This document shows, one piece after another, positions 1 through 9,599 of a DNA stretch of 64,000 bases (its first letter is position 1; each line of letters begins with the position of its first letter). The translations under genes and the position numbers were made by a program. The notes below the pieces were generated by a model. That model did no database searches and had not been told where the DNA came from. It worked only from the letters and a program-made list of their open reading frames with translations. The DNA comes from Gigaspora rosea. Lineage: Eukaryota > Glomeromycota > Glomeromycetes > Diversisporales > Gigasporaceae. Location of the stretch: contig QKWP01000353.1 of the NCBI GenBank assembly GCA_003550325.1, positions 73,406 through 137,405 of the forward strand, given 5' to 3'.

Positions 1-320
1 TTTTTGTTAAGACACCCAGAGCAGTTTCATTAGTGAAATTATGAGATATCGCAATTTTTTTAAAAAAAATCGTATATTGATCTTTCGCTCTTCGTGAAAC
101 GAGCCAACACGTACCACCTTCGACACGTATCATTCCGTGAAATGAAGGTGCCATTACGTATGACGTGTCATAACGTGCCACCTCCCCCGTACCACTCTTT
201 ACCGTGATATTCCGTCAACAGCTCTATACGTACCACTCCGACCGTGCCATTCCGTGGATTCCAGACACAACCTGTACCACACCCCGGACCACTTTTTTTA
301 TAGGGCTATATTAGATCGGG
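1..320. repeat. Composite repeat with reiterated CGTACCA motif
   Basis: Bases 1-60 match 27533-27600 (shared stretch around gcagtttcattagtgaaatt). From about 107 to 300 the sequence is built from degenerate copies of a short motif, cgtaccattccgtg and variants, much more GC-rich than its surroundings. It ends with cactttttttataggg, the same type of end as the element at 3289-3655. The left boundary is probably outside the window or blurred. The chance ORFs here are not credible. Confidence 0.55.
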
Positions 321-480
321 ATTTTTAAAATTCTCAATTTGATCCTTTAAATTCTTAATTATTGGACGAAGAACTAATATTATATCTGACGATTTTTAAA
401 TTCTCGAACATTGGGTGAAGAATTAATATTAGATCAGGTGATTTTTAAATTCTCAATCTGGAAAGTGGTTATTGATGATA
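300..480. repeat. Degenerate ~60-bp tandem repeat
   Basis: Three diverged units share gatttttaaattctc followed by an attggacgaag/attgggtgaag-like stretch and taatattagatc. The 60-aa reading frame at 411-593 is a by-product of this repeat and has no recognisable domain. Confidence 0.45.
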
Positions 481-619
481 AAGCCAATCAAATCGTAAAA
501 TTTGATCTTTACGGATCAGCCCGACGAGACAAAAACAAAGAAAAAAGTGAAAAACGTCGAAAATACAAAAAACGAGTATCTAAACCTGCCTAGGAGCATT
601 AATCAAAAATGTCGGGAAG

Positions 620-830
620 ACAATTTTACTTATAAGTCAAGCTCTAACCCTAACCCCTAACTAACCCTTACCCTAATTTTAATTAATAATAAAAAACATA
701 TAAACGCACCTGGCTTTAGCCATCCCCCTAAAATAGTTTCTCTTATCACTAAGTAAGATCTGCACCAAAAACGTAACGATCTTTGTCGCGGGGGTTCACC
801 TTTTTATGTTATTATTATTGTCATCATCGA
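620..830. mobile_element. Degenerate short element with telomere-like motif
   Basis: It begins with taaccctaaccc-type runs near 640-675 and ends near 790-825 with gtcgcgggggttcacc followed by a run of att trinucleotides. That end matches the right end of the element at 20425-20577 (gtcgcgggtttcaccctg plus tattattatt). The left inverted end is not clear, so this is a diverged or truncated copy. Confidence 0.4.
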
Positions 831-1500
831 ACAAATCATCATCTTTATAATTCTTAAATTTTAGTTCCTTCGCAATAATTATATTTTTGATGTGTTTTCC
901 GGCCACGTTTATCAGGTTCACAACTTTTATAAAGTTTAAACTGATTTCTTTTAAAGGGTTTCACGAACATGAGACATTGCTTTGAAAGCTTTAAATGTAT
1001 AGTAATCACAATAAATATTATACAGTTATAAATTACGCAATAGATCATAACTATGTCATAATGTATTAAACCATTTTTTAAACCAGATTTAAAATAACAC
1101 ATGATTTTAAGATCACGTTTTTAAACCATTTGCCATCCCTAAATACATTATGTTAGTATATCTGACTTCAAAAGGCCTGTGAATTTAAAAAATTGACTCT
1201 GGAGACAGGACAATTAAAATATTAAAATTATTTACGATAATGCCATTAGATGCGCCAATAACACAAAATAAAATAAAATTATAGTCAACTCACCACCATT
1301 TTAAGCACGATACGTATAAATGAATATGAGGAAAATTATAATATTAAATAATTTAATAATCTCATTGCTAATAACTATAACAAAAAAAACGGTTTATATA
1401 AATTTAATAAGTTAACAATCACGTACTACATAAAAATTATATTTCATAGCAATAAACGTTTTGTTTCACTATTAATCTATCCATTCACAGAAATAAAATA
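831..1500. other. AT-rich stretch, no gene recognised
   Basis: The only reading frame of note (minus, 854-1102, 82 aa) has a lysine- and arginine-rich C-terminus with two cysteines but no motif I recognise. I see no repeat structure beyond simple AT-rich sequence. Confidence 0.3.
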
Positions 1501-1507
1501 TAAACGG

Positions 1508-1597
1508 CAAGTTCCGGCAAGCCAGATTTAAACTAACGACCTTAAGATATTAGCATTGAGATTTCCCTCACTACGGCCACCACTCTTTGGTCTCACT
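1508..1597 (-). repeat. tRNA-derived SINE head or pseudo-tRNA
   Basis: On the minus strand ggtcgttagtttaaatctgg resembles the variable-loop/T-arm of a tRNA with a B-box-like core (GTTTAAATC in place of GTTCRAATC), preceded by tggccgtagtgaggg in the position of a tRNA 5' end. It does not fold into a clean cloverleaf by eye. A tRNA-derived SINE fragment is the likeliest explanation; a chance match is possible. Confidence 0.35.
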
Positions 1598-1891
1598 CTT
1601 GGGACACAAAAGTGAATATAGTGAAGTGTTCCAATTATAAAAGTCAAATTTATTATATTTTATAATGACTTTTTTTTAAAAAAAAAATTGCGCTCATGTT
1701 TTACGCAATGATGATCAATTTTATATTCTTCATGTTTGAAATTGTAACAAGTGAACTATTTCAATTTATTTCATGCAGAAAAATAGCTACGATTTTATTT
1801 GAGACTGCAACCTCTAAACTAAGTTTTTTTAACAATTTGAAATATTTCATATTCTTCCATTTCAAAGAAAGCCATTTTGTCTTCAGGAACT

Positions 1892-2407
1892 TCCTTAAGT
1901 AGTAATTCACATAAGATCAGCAGTATGATCATAATAAAATCTGGGGTTAAATCTCACATAAATTTTTATAATAGAGTCGAATCTGTAGCTGCCTCAAAGT
2001 AATCTTTTTTTTACTAAGTTAATCTTTCTTCAGGCTCTAACTAAAGTTGTAGAGTTCATTTTTGTGATTCTAATGGTAGTAAAACCGTAAAATAGGTAGT
2101 TCTTTGGAATATCTTAACTTTTTCTTGTTATACATATAAAATTTCTTTGCAATTTTTTATGTGTGTAAAAGGATAAAAATTAAGATATCTCAAGAACTAC
2201 CAGACCAATTTTATTAATCTTACTATAATTAGAATCATAAAAATGAACTCTACAACTTTTGTTAGAGCTTGAAGAAAGATTAACTTAGTAAAAAAATAAC
2301 TTTATTTTGAGGCAGCTATAGATTCCACTCTATTATAAAACTCATATGGGATTTCCCCAAATTTTTATTATAATCATATTGCTGATATTATGTGGATTAC
2401 TACTTAA
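1892..2407. repeat. Fold-back element (about 240-bp inverted arms)
   Basis: The left end ttaagtagtaattcacataa is answered by ttatgtggattactacttaa at the right end, and the arms stay complementary inward through the gaggcagcta, gaagaaagattaacttagta and gaactctacaac blocks. The arms meet around 2140-2170, giving an almost continuous hairpin. TTAA lies at each outer edge but could belong to the arm. The right end abuts the end of the BTB-TLDc relic. Confidence 0.75.
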
Positions 2408-3890
2408 TTGGATTTTTATATTTTGATTGTTCACAATAAACAGTCACCATCAACGTTAATACCAAGATCAAAGTACTGTATGTTTCAACATCATCTCCAT
2501 GATCGCCACAAAGCATGGTCCTGTATTGTGAGCGTAATAAATTGCTCGTTCGGGATATTTTACTCGACTTAGAATTGACTCTGAAAAATGGTACTATTTT
2601 CAATAAAAAATAAAACTATCTTCACAATAATCAAATTCTCCTCCGATATTTATTCCACCCAACGGGATTATATCCTCCAAGAAATTCATACTTACAACTT
2701 TTATAACCATATAATCTCCAAAACGATTTGACCGTAAAATCATCTCTACTTCCCCGAAGTAGCAAATTAAAGTTGTAAGGATTATTTGCTACCGAATATT
2801 TTATAGTTTTATAGTTAATTCCTGATGCAATTTCTGCTGCATTATCTTCATTAATAACATTTGAAACTTCATTTGTTGCCCTAAGTAATACTAAAATTGT
2901 ACGAGGTGGAAGAACCTTTGATGATATTCAGCCGTTTGGATACTTAAATCTCTTTCTTATTAATATCACTCCAGAGATCTTCATCTAAAATTTTTTTATA
3001 TGGTTGTACGTTGTCTGTAATATCAGCTTTTGATATTTGAAAATAGCGGATAAGAGGTAAACAATTTTTTATAGTTGTCTTTAATGCTATAATATTTTCA
3101 TTAGACCAACTCTTAGGATCATTCAATAAACAGGAATTTGTACAATTCCCATTTGATAACATATCTCCAAATTTCGACTTCTTCCATTTGTTTATTATCA
3201 CAACCTATAAGTGCGACTAGTGCATTTTCTTGAAGTGACGTGAAACCTTCAGATTTAAAATTTGTTTAGAGTCTCATGCAACAGTTTCACTATAAGAAGT
3301 TTTTACACGTGATTGCACATGACTGCACGAAATATAGCACGTCCAAGCACAGAAATCAGATCAGTTGCACGGAATCTGCATACACGCAAAATCGACGAAC
3401 ACGTAATTGCACGAAAATTTTTCATGTGCACGGCATGTGCACGAAATAATAAACGGCTACATACGTAACTATACGGAAAATTGCACGAGAAGGCACGTAA
3501 AAAAGCACGTTATTACGTGCATTGTTGCACGGAATTCGCGCCTTTTTACGTGTCCAGTGCACGTACCATCCCGTGTTATTCCATATAGTTCTGTATACTC
3601 TCGTGCTGTCACGTACCGTGTTTGACCATAAATTCCGTGCACACTTTTTTATAGGGTTTCGTTACTCCATTTTTGCAACTCTTGAAAATATGTATTTTGT
3701 AAACTTATTTGATAAACACGTTCAATATTTGTTCGAAGCCAATGTTCTTTTTCTTTAATCAAAATATGTTTCAAGTTGTCTAACCATTCTTCAAGAAGAA
3801 ACATGTAAGCAACGAGCATGAGTTCAAAAATAAATGATACATCAAAGCTTTTCAATAAAATTGTTCCTCCATAAATGCAGTCGACTCTGG
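2400..3890 (-). pseudogene. BTB/BACK-TLDc domain gene, N-terminally truncated and interrupted
   Basis: Reading right to left, 3890-3656 encodes an IYGG...LLEEWLDNL...HWLR segment typical of the end of a BTB domain and the following BACK region. 3288-2944 continues with GFTSLQENALVALIG, EEVEIWRYVIKW and LPLIRYFQISKADITDNVQPY, the conserved BACK block. 2900-2640 holds the start of a TLDc domain (VLPPR, FNLLLRGSRDDF, FLGGYNPVGW), and 2603-2400 its decayed end in mixed frames. This architecture is abundant in Glomeromycotina; BTB-BACK proteins commonly act as cullin-3 adaptors, and TLDc is linked to oxidative-stress resistance. The BTB N-terminus is missing. A 367-bp element sits in the BACK region, and several frameshifts and stops (near 3270, 3150, 2945, 2640) separate the blocks, so it cannot be functional. 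Family identification is strong; exact ends are approximate. Confidence 0.8.
3289..3655. mobile_element. Non-autonomous element in the BTB-TLDc pseudogene
   Basis: The ends are inverted (actataagaagt... and ...acttttttatagg), and the 5-bp direct repeat GTTTC lies at 3284-3288 and 3656-3660. The interrupted BACK reading frame resumes cleanly when the insert and one GTTTC are set aside. The interior consists of reiterated gcacgaaatngcacg-like motifs. Chance ORFs at 3407-3758 are shadows of this motif. Confidence 0.8.
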
Positions 3891-3990
3891 ATATACCGAA
3901 CTGCATATTCTGGACCTTTTTGTTCGGTATAGAGTAAGTTCATTATATAAGATTACTCTCTCTATACCGAACGTTCGGTATAGAGAGCTA
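3890..3990. repeat. Cluster of inverted CTATACCGAAC motifs with a perfect 30-bp palindrome
   Basis: Bases 3958-3987 form a perfect palindrome centred on gaacgttc. Further ataccgaac (3892-3900) and gttcggtatag (3921-3931) copies lie just before it. It marks where the BTB reading frame is lost, so it is probably an element terminus. A binding-site cluster cannot be excluded. Confidence 0.6.
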
Positions 3991-4582
3991 ACCAATAGAA
4001 ATACGTTCACGTGACCAAGATTGTAAAACAATTTAACTGCGCAATGCACAGATTACTGAACAAAGACAAAGTGTATATATAGTCCAACTTCCCACTGATA
4101 CACTGGTAGACAAACATTTACGATTCTTTTGATTCTTTTAATTCGTTATTTGTCGATCTACTAAAAATAGCAACTTACAAAAAAAAATTAAAAATAGAAA
4201 TTCAACACTGTGAGATCACGTAATTGAAAAGCGAAGCAGCCATACGATCAGCACCGCCATGTTCCGCAGAACGAAGGTCGTGCAGCACTAACCCAAATAA
4301 AGAAAAATGATTGAAAGTGATAATCATATGCGGACACATAGAAACACATATCAACAATGCACAAGGGGCGCCAGGTACCAGGGTCGCAAGAAAATTGTAG
4401 TATTTAAGCCAAGGGAAGAGGGAAAAAGTCCAGTGGTCTTGAACCCAATGATCAGAGCTCCGTCCACCCACCCATCCACCCATATTGAAGACCATGTGAT
4501 TCTACCATCTCTCTATCTGCACTTGTTTTCAGTGTCACAACCGTCACTATACTCACAGCTGGCTTGCTTAAGCGAGCAGGAA
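3991..4582. other. Stretch without recognised gene, partly GC-richer
   Basis: Bases 4200-4560 are noticeably richer in G and C than the surroundings, with pyrimidine-rich runs such as cccacccatccaccca. Overlapping reading frames on both strands (up to 122 aa) have no domain-like pattern and run into the hAT-type element, so I do not call a gene. Confidence 0.3.
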
Positions 4583-4590
4583 CCACCAGC

Positions 4591-4864
4591 CAGTGTTGTA
4601 CACGGACATTGTCCCGCCGATTTTTCAGGGACGCGGACAGTCCGGGACGGGACGTCCGGGACATGTCCGCAATAATGTCCCAACATGATGGACATGTCCG
4701 CCGGGTAAAACCAATCAAATTGCGGAATTATACGAATTTTCTTGGTTGATGATCACGTGTTTAGTCGCCAAATGTCCGGGACAAAAAAAATTCTGGGCGG
4801 ACATGTCCCGGACGTCCCGTCCCGGACTGTCCGCCGTCCGTGTCCGTGTCCCATGACAACACTG
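4591..4864. mobile_element. hAT-type miniature element (274 bp) with 8-bp target duplication
   Basis: It starts cagtgttgtac and ends gacaacactg (terminal inverted repeats of the hAT form CAGNG) and is flanked on both sides by the perfect 8-bp direct repeat CCACCAGC (4583-4590 and 4865-4872). The interior is GC-rich and made of reiterated gtccgggac/acatgtcc motifs in both orientations. It shares its ends with the element at 58121-58398. Reading frames across it are artefacts. Confidence 0.9.
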
Positions 4865-4983
4865 CCACCAGCTATCTCTGACTCCCAGCGCAATATTTAT
4901 TGCATCCTCTCAGGATGTCATTGCTGTTATGACCAATCTTGGTCAATCACGTGCTTCATGATCATCCTTGGCATAAAATAGCA

Positions 4984-5055
4984 TGCCGGTATAGCCCAAC
5001 AGTTAATGTGTAATGCAATGCTTTTCGAGTTCAATTTTGGTCTTTGCTACGCCAC
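4984..5055 (+). repeat. tRNA-like SINE head
   Basis: ggtatagcccaacagttaat resembles a pol III A box, and cgagttcaattttgg about 40 bases later resembles a B box. No acceptor-stem pairing is visible, so this is a tRNA-derived repeat at best. Confidence 0.35.
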
Positions 5056-5059
5056 TCGA

Positions 5060-6000
5060 ATTTGCCCTTCACAATGTACAAAAAAAAAAAATGAAGTTTA
5101 TTTTTTTTTACTCAGCTTGTTTGAGATTATTTAAAAAACGGTACATGATAGTTCGTTATAGAGAAATATGTACACATAGTCATGAGCTGGTAAAAAATTG
5201 TCCGGATGCAGTATAGGGAATTTCTAATTTCGTTTGATATAACTAGTGATGTGCTATTTATATGATACCAGTCACACGATTTGTCACGCAGATCACAGAG
5301 GTAAATTTTTTACTATAGTGATCGATATGCATATAATGGGCTCAATTTTCATAGTAAATTGCAACGGTTACCTATTTTCAATAAAAGAAATGCACTTATG
5401 AATTGCATTTTGTCAGTTCAGAAAGTTTATTTATTTATTATTTGCAAGTTTAAAATGCAATACAAAATAAACCTGAGAAGAATGTATCACTTAAAGTTGG
5501 CATTTTGTTTTATTTTTATATGTATAGAACTGCTCACTATTTTATTTCTATAAACTTACCAAGCTTGTTTTAAAAATTATAAACCACTAGAACCGTTAAA
5601 AAAGGTTGCAAGTTATAACCACAAGGTACCAGAGTCGATACGTATACCTTGTCAAGTTTAGAAATCGTGTGATTACAAAGAAATTTTAAGCTAGTTAGTT
5701 AAACTAGAATTATTACTAGTCAGGTAATTTTTTAAAATTAAGTAGGTTGAAAACAGCTTATTAAAATTTCAAACAGGTAGTCCAGCATATAATCGTACAC
5801 AAGAATTTCCAGAAGACTTTTTTGTGATAATATAATGTCTTATTGTGCTGATTTTGTAGTCATTCAGTTACTGGAACACAAGAAAACTATTGTTACGCAT
5901 ATAAATACAGCGAATACTGGAATAAAAAAAATTTATATCGGAATAAAATGGATTTTTTAACCAAATCGGAATGAATTTTTTGCAAATCAAAATGGGATTT
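5060..6000. other. AT-rich stretch, nothing recognised
   Basis: Two short lysine- and hydrophobic-rich frames on the plus strand (5013-5216, 5359-5553) lack any motif. I see no gene or clear repeat. Confidence 0.3.
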
Positions 6001-6213
6001 TTCCGGGTCCCTGGTTTGCGCCAACCTACGTAGCTCACCCACAAAAAATTTTCCGGTCATGTGACTTTTTGTGGCGCAAACTAGGCGCAAACCAATTGAA
6101 TTTTAGAATCAGGTGTAATGTAAAAAGTGCGCTTTTTACGATTTTTCATAAAAAATTACTAATAACTCTAAAGTTTGTCTATGAAATCGTCTACTGCGCA
6201 TTGACAAATAAAA

Positions 6214-6530
6214 TTCCTTGAAAAGTACAAAAAAAATATATACTGCATTATTAAAGATAATTTTTTATTAAAAAAAATACAAGTAGCGAAAAGTACAAAA
6301 AAAATATATACTGTATTATTAAAGATAATTTTTTATTTAAAAAAATACAAGTAGCGAAAAGTACAAAAAAAATATATACTGTATTATTAAAGATAATTTT
6401 TTATTTAAAAAAAATACAAATAGCGAAAATTACAAAAAAAAAAAAATAAATACAGTTTATTTAAGATAATTTTTTATTAAAAAAATACAAGTAGCGTAAA
6501 GTACAAAAAAAAAAAAAATATAGATAAAAA
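6214..6530. repeat. ~68-bp tandem repeat (about 4.5 copies)
   Basis: Successive units read gcgaaaagtacaaaaaaaat, then atatactgtattattaaag, then ataattttttatttaaaaa. The copies near 6285 and 6355 are almost identical; the outer ones are diverged. Confidence 0.85.
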
Positions 6531-6559
6531 AAATTATAACAAAAAACATAACAAGACAA

Positions 6560-7065
6560 ATGACTAAAAGACAATTAAAAACACCACCAAGCAACAATGA
6601 AAGTACCACCAAATAATGACCAAGAACACCAGCAAATGACGATCAAAACACCACCAATCTACAACCAAAAGTACCAAATAATGTAAAGCACCACTAAATG
6701 ACCAAAAGCACAAACGACGATCAAAAGCACCACCAAACGATGATCTAAGCACCAACAACGATGACGAAAAGCACCAACAAACAGCGACCAAAACCTCCAC
6801 CAGACTACGGCCAAAAGCACCACCAAACTATGACCCAAAACACCACCAAATTACAACGTAAGTACTACCAAACGACGACCAAAGGCACCACTAAATGACG
6901 ACCAAAGGCACCACCAAGCGAGGACCAAAAACACCACCAAACGACGATGAAAGTACTACAAAAGAGCAACAAAAGCATTGCAAGAAGACAACGAAGACAC
7001 AAAAAAAACACCGCACAACGACGACGAAAGCAAAATAGGCACCACAAAAACGAGAACAGGCAAAA
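6560..7065. repeat. Reiterated CACCACCAAA-CGACGACCAAAA motif
   Basis: Irregular repeats of accaccaaa, acgacgaccaaaag and close variants fill 500 bases. On the minus strand they translate into Trp/Cys/Phe/Val-rich low-complexity peptides (6564-6800, 6865-7068) that I regard as artefacts. Confidence 0.75.
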
Positions 7066-7449
7066 CATGCGATTTTATGTTGATTAGTTTAATTTAATTT
7101 AATTTATAAACATAGGGCACAGGATAAGATCCTGTACCCCTGAGGTATAGGTTAAGGATCCTGTACCCCAGGGTATAGGTTAAGTTTTCTCTTAACCCAA
7201 GCCCTAACCACACGATTTATTACTTTAATTCTTTCGCTTTATTCGATTGTTTTGATTGTTTTGATTTTCACATACACCTGATCTCAAATTTTGATTGGTT
7301 TGTGCCATAAAATGCACATGACCAGAAAATTTTTTGTGGGTAAGCTACTATCGTCATTTGCACCACAAAAGTCACATGACCAGAAAATTTTTTGTGGATG
7401 AGCTGAATTTTACAAAAAATCATATGATCATACAGATTATACAAAACTA

Positions 7450-7578
7450 GAGCTGTTAATTGGTCTGTCCAGTCGTCCCGGTTAAAAGACTGTTCAGTCT
7501 TTTACAGTAAAAAACTGGACCGACTGCAGCCCAGGACTGAATAGGACCGAATAAAGCTAGACTGGATGTACTGATGAT
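7450..7578. repeat. Small element-like region with reiterated CAGTC/GGACCG motifs
   Basis: ctagagctgttaattggtctg near the left and a weakly complementary ggaccgaataaagctag near the right bracket copies of actg-rich motifs (cagtc, ctggaccg). It resembles the interiors of the hAT-type elements, but no target duplication is visible. Confidence 0.35.
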
Positions 7579-7579
7579 C

Positions 7580-8073
7580 ATATAATACTTTATTGCTATA
7601 ACGATAAAATTATGCTTTTTAGTATAAAGAATTTCAATACTTTTACAATAAGCTTTTCAAATTTATAATATTTGCTTATATGATATAAGAGAGCAATAAT
7701 TAATACGTTTGATAATTTTAGTCATACATAATTATAGATTAAAAAATAATATAATATATTAATATAGCAAAATAACATCATTTAATTAACTTCGTAAATA
7801 TGAACATTATAGTTTAAATCAGTTAAAAAGATATTTTGTAACTTTTAACCACTTTAACACTCGATAATTTGATTGAATAATATAATCATAATTGGTTCAA
7901 GACAAGAATTGTCTTAATATATGAAAGTATTAAAGTAAATTAACAAATGATTAGATGTTACTTGCATAGAAAAAATTTATTAATAGAATATTTTTAGCAT
8001 TTACATGCCTGTCAAATACTTAAAATTTATAAATCTACAAATTTAATAAATAAAAGAAAATAACTAATAATCA
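7580..8073. other. AT-rich spacer, nothing recognised
   Basis: Very AT-rich sequence without a usable reading frame or repeat that I can define. Confidence 0.3.
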
Positions 8074-8401
8074 CCACAGGTGATTATTACCTGTTTGATC
8101 TACATGCATAAAAAAATTAACAAAACAAACAACTTTTATTAAATAAAAATCAAATCTCTTTAATATTAGGGTAAGGGTAAGAACTGGGATGGAGCAGGGG
8201 GCATAGTTTATACCAAAATTTAGCGAGGAATTTTTTTTTGCATAAAAAAAAGTAGTTTCATAGACAAAATTTTAGATTAGAAGCAATTTTAGCAATTTTT
8301 TAAAAATTTTTTTGTTTTTGTTACACAAAAATTGATCTACATGTTACACCTGATCCTGAATTTTAATTGGTAAATTGACTACAGGTGATAATCACCTGTG
8401 G
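8074..8401 (+). mobile_element. Core-family element with palindromic ends CAGGTGATNATNACCTG (328 bp)
   Basis: Each end is itself a near-perfect palindrome (ccacaggtgattattacctg and acaggtgataatcacctgtgg). The core carries ttagggtaagggtaag, aaaatttagcgaggaattt, gtagtttcatag and ttacacctgatcctgaatt, the last running into ttttaattgg. The same core in the same order occurs at 10552-10879 with completely different palindromic ends. No coding capacity. Confidence 0.8.
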
Positions 8402-8609
8402 TATAAATTAGCAATTTTCTAAATAAAATATAAAAATAAAGTATACTACAAATATCGGGTTATTTACAAGTTAAAATCAAAAAAATTTTTAATCAGTAAA
8501 ATGTTATAGTATAAAAGTTTTATACAGATTTTATAAGCACAATAAAAGTATAAACGTATATATAAAAAAAATCTGCTATCAGGAAACAAATATTTTATAG
8601 AAAAAATGT

Positions 8610-8832
8610 GCTTGTCACCAGCGATGACAGTAATCAGATTAGGGTTAGGGTTAGATTTAGAGTTAGAAAAAGGTTTATTATATAATAAAACACTTTAAGA
8701 AGCATTTTTAGCTAGAAAAAAATATTGGTTTAATAGGCACAATTTGAAGTTATTGTGTTTTGTAAATTTTTGAATTTTTTTGTCATACCCAATCTAGCAA
8801 TTTGATTGGCTCTGAACTGTAACCACGGTTAC
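8610..8832 (+). mobile_element. Diverged core-family element ending in GTAACCACGGTTAC
   Basis: It contains ttagggttagggttag near 8640 and caatttgattggctctgaac near 8800, followed by the perfect palindrome gtaaccacggttac (8819-8832). The left end is unclear (gacagtaatc near 8625). The right end resembles those of the element at 20596-20946. Confidence 0.5.
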
Positions 8833-8865
8833 AAATAGATTCGCCCTATTTTATAAAATTAAAAT

Positions 8866-8997
8866 TTAGAATGGTATGCAAGATTTTAAACACAAAACTG
8901 CCCGAACAGTTTCATTATCAAGAGAATTTTGTGATTTAGTAACTGTTAATCCAGCTAAACTAAAAAGTTGTTCACATGGAACGATAGTACCCGACAT
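8866..8997 (-). pseudogene. hAT transposase C-terminal (dimerisation) remnant
   Basis: The minus strand reads 43 codons to a TAA at 8868-8866, including VPCEQLFSLAGLTVTK and LDNETVRAVLCLKS. This matches the conserved hAT C-terminal dimerisation block (S-x-x-E-x-x-F-S-x-A-G, then a leucine-rich helix). Everything upstream (the DDE catalytic part) is absent: stops precede the methionine and a long hairpin begins at about 9018. It is therefore a relic, but it shows that autonomous hAT elements, the probable source of enzyme for the miniature hAT-type elements here, have existed in this genome. The family call is confident; its original extent is unknown. Confidence 0.75.
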
Positions 8998-9017
8998 TTT
9001 TTATTAGTGCTCCAAGA

Positions 9018-9503
9018 CCGGTTTAAGGGTAGGGTAAACATAGATCATTTTTCATATGATCTGCATGGTATTACAGATTATAAAACTTCGCCACAAGCAA
9101 AATTTTTTAATGCTTTAACGAATTTTTACCAAAATTTCACAACGTGCTGATAAGAACTTTCTATTTATAGTAATAATAATTTCGAAACTTGTTTTATTTG
9201 AGAAAATTCCATTTCAAATATTACCAAACTATTTGGTTCCTTTGTGTCACCTGGGAAAAACATAGAGCCACCTGAGTAAACTTCAGTAATATTCAAAGTG
9301 AAATTTTCTTAAATAAAACAAGTTTCAAAATTATTATTACTATAAATAGAAAGTTCTTATCAGCACGTTGTGAAATTTTGGTAAAAATTCATCAGAGCAT
9401 TAAAAAATTTTGCTTGTGGCTAATTTTTATTTACTATATAAAAATCTGTAATACCATGCAGATCATATGAAAAATGATCTACATTTACCTACCCTTAAAC
9501 TAA
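9018..9503. repeat. Long inverted repeat (about 200-bp arms, ~80-nt loop)
   Basis: tttaagggtagggtaaacat at the left is complementary to tttacctacccttaaa at the right, and the arms continue through gatcatttttcatatgatct, gctttaacgaatttttacc, cacgtgctgataagaactt-like sequence and ataataatttcgaaacttg. The loop (about 9217-9300) contains ctgggaaaaacatagagcc. The plus-strand ORF 8968-9150 is only arm sequence. A short inverted-end unit (9503-9593, aaagttatagatgaaactaa) follows directly. Confidence 0.8.
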
Positions 9504-9599
9504 AGTTATAGATGAAACTAATCTTCAATGGTGCACCAATGGTGCACCAGGTGTAACTGGAGAAATTAGTTAGTTTCACCAACAACTCTAGTTTGGACA

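Larger units (their letters stand above)
6025..7410. mobile_element. About 1.4-kb element with ~100-bp inverted ends
   Basis: The left end (ctcacccacaaaaaatttt, cggtcatgtgac, ttttgtggcgcaaa, caaaccaattgaa, atcaggtgta) reappears inverted at 7268-7410 (tacacctgatct, tttgattggtttg, cacatgaccagaaaatttttt, tgtggatgagct); the right side carries the block twice. Between the ends lie a 68-bp tandem repeat and a caccaccaaacgacgac-type reiteration. No transposase is encoded. The acacctgatct...aaattttgattgg block links it to the elements at 8074, 10552 and 20596. Confidence 0.7.

Noticed and set aside
640..680. Chromosome end (telomere)
   Set aside because: Only a few degenerate CCCTAA units occur, in the middle of sequence, and similar runs recur inside elements.
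3407..3758. Overlapping plus-strand proteins
   Set aside because: They lie in the reiterated gcacg motif of an inserted element and in the antisense of the BACK domain.
4202..4981. Several overlapping ORFs up to 122 aa on both strands
   Set aside because: GC-rich repeats keep many frames open; the frames cross exact element boundaries at 4591 and 4864.
6564..7068. Cysteine/tryptophan-rich small proteins on the minus strand
   Set aside because: They are translations of a degenerate short repeat inside a non-coding element and have no start context or domain.
8968..9150. 60-aa plus-strand protein
   Set aside because: It overlaps the hAT remnant on the other strand and the arm of a long hairpin; no domain.
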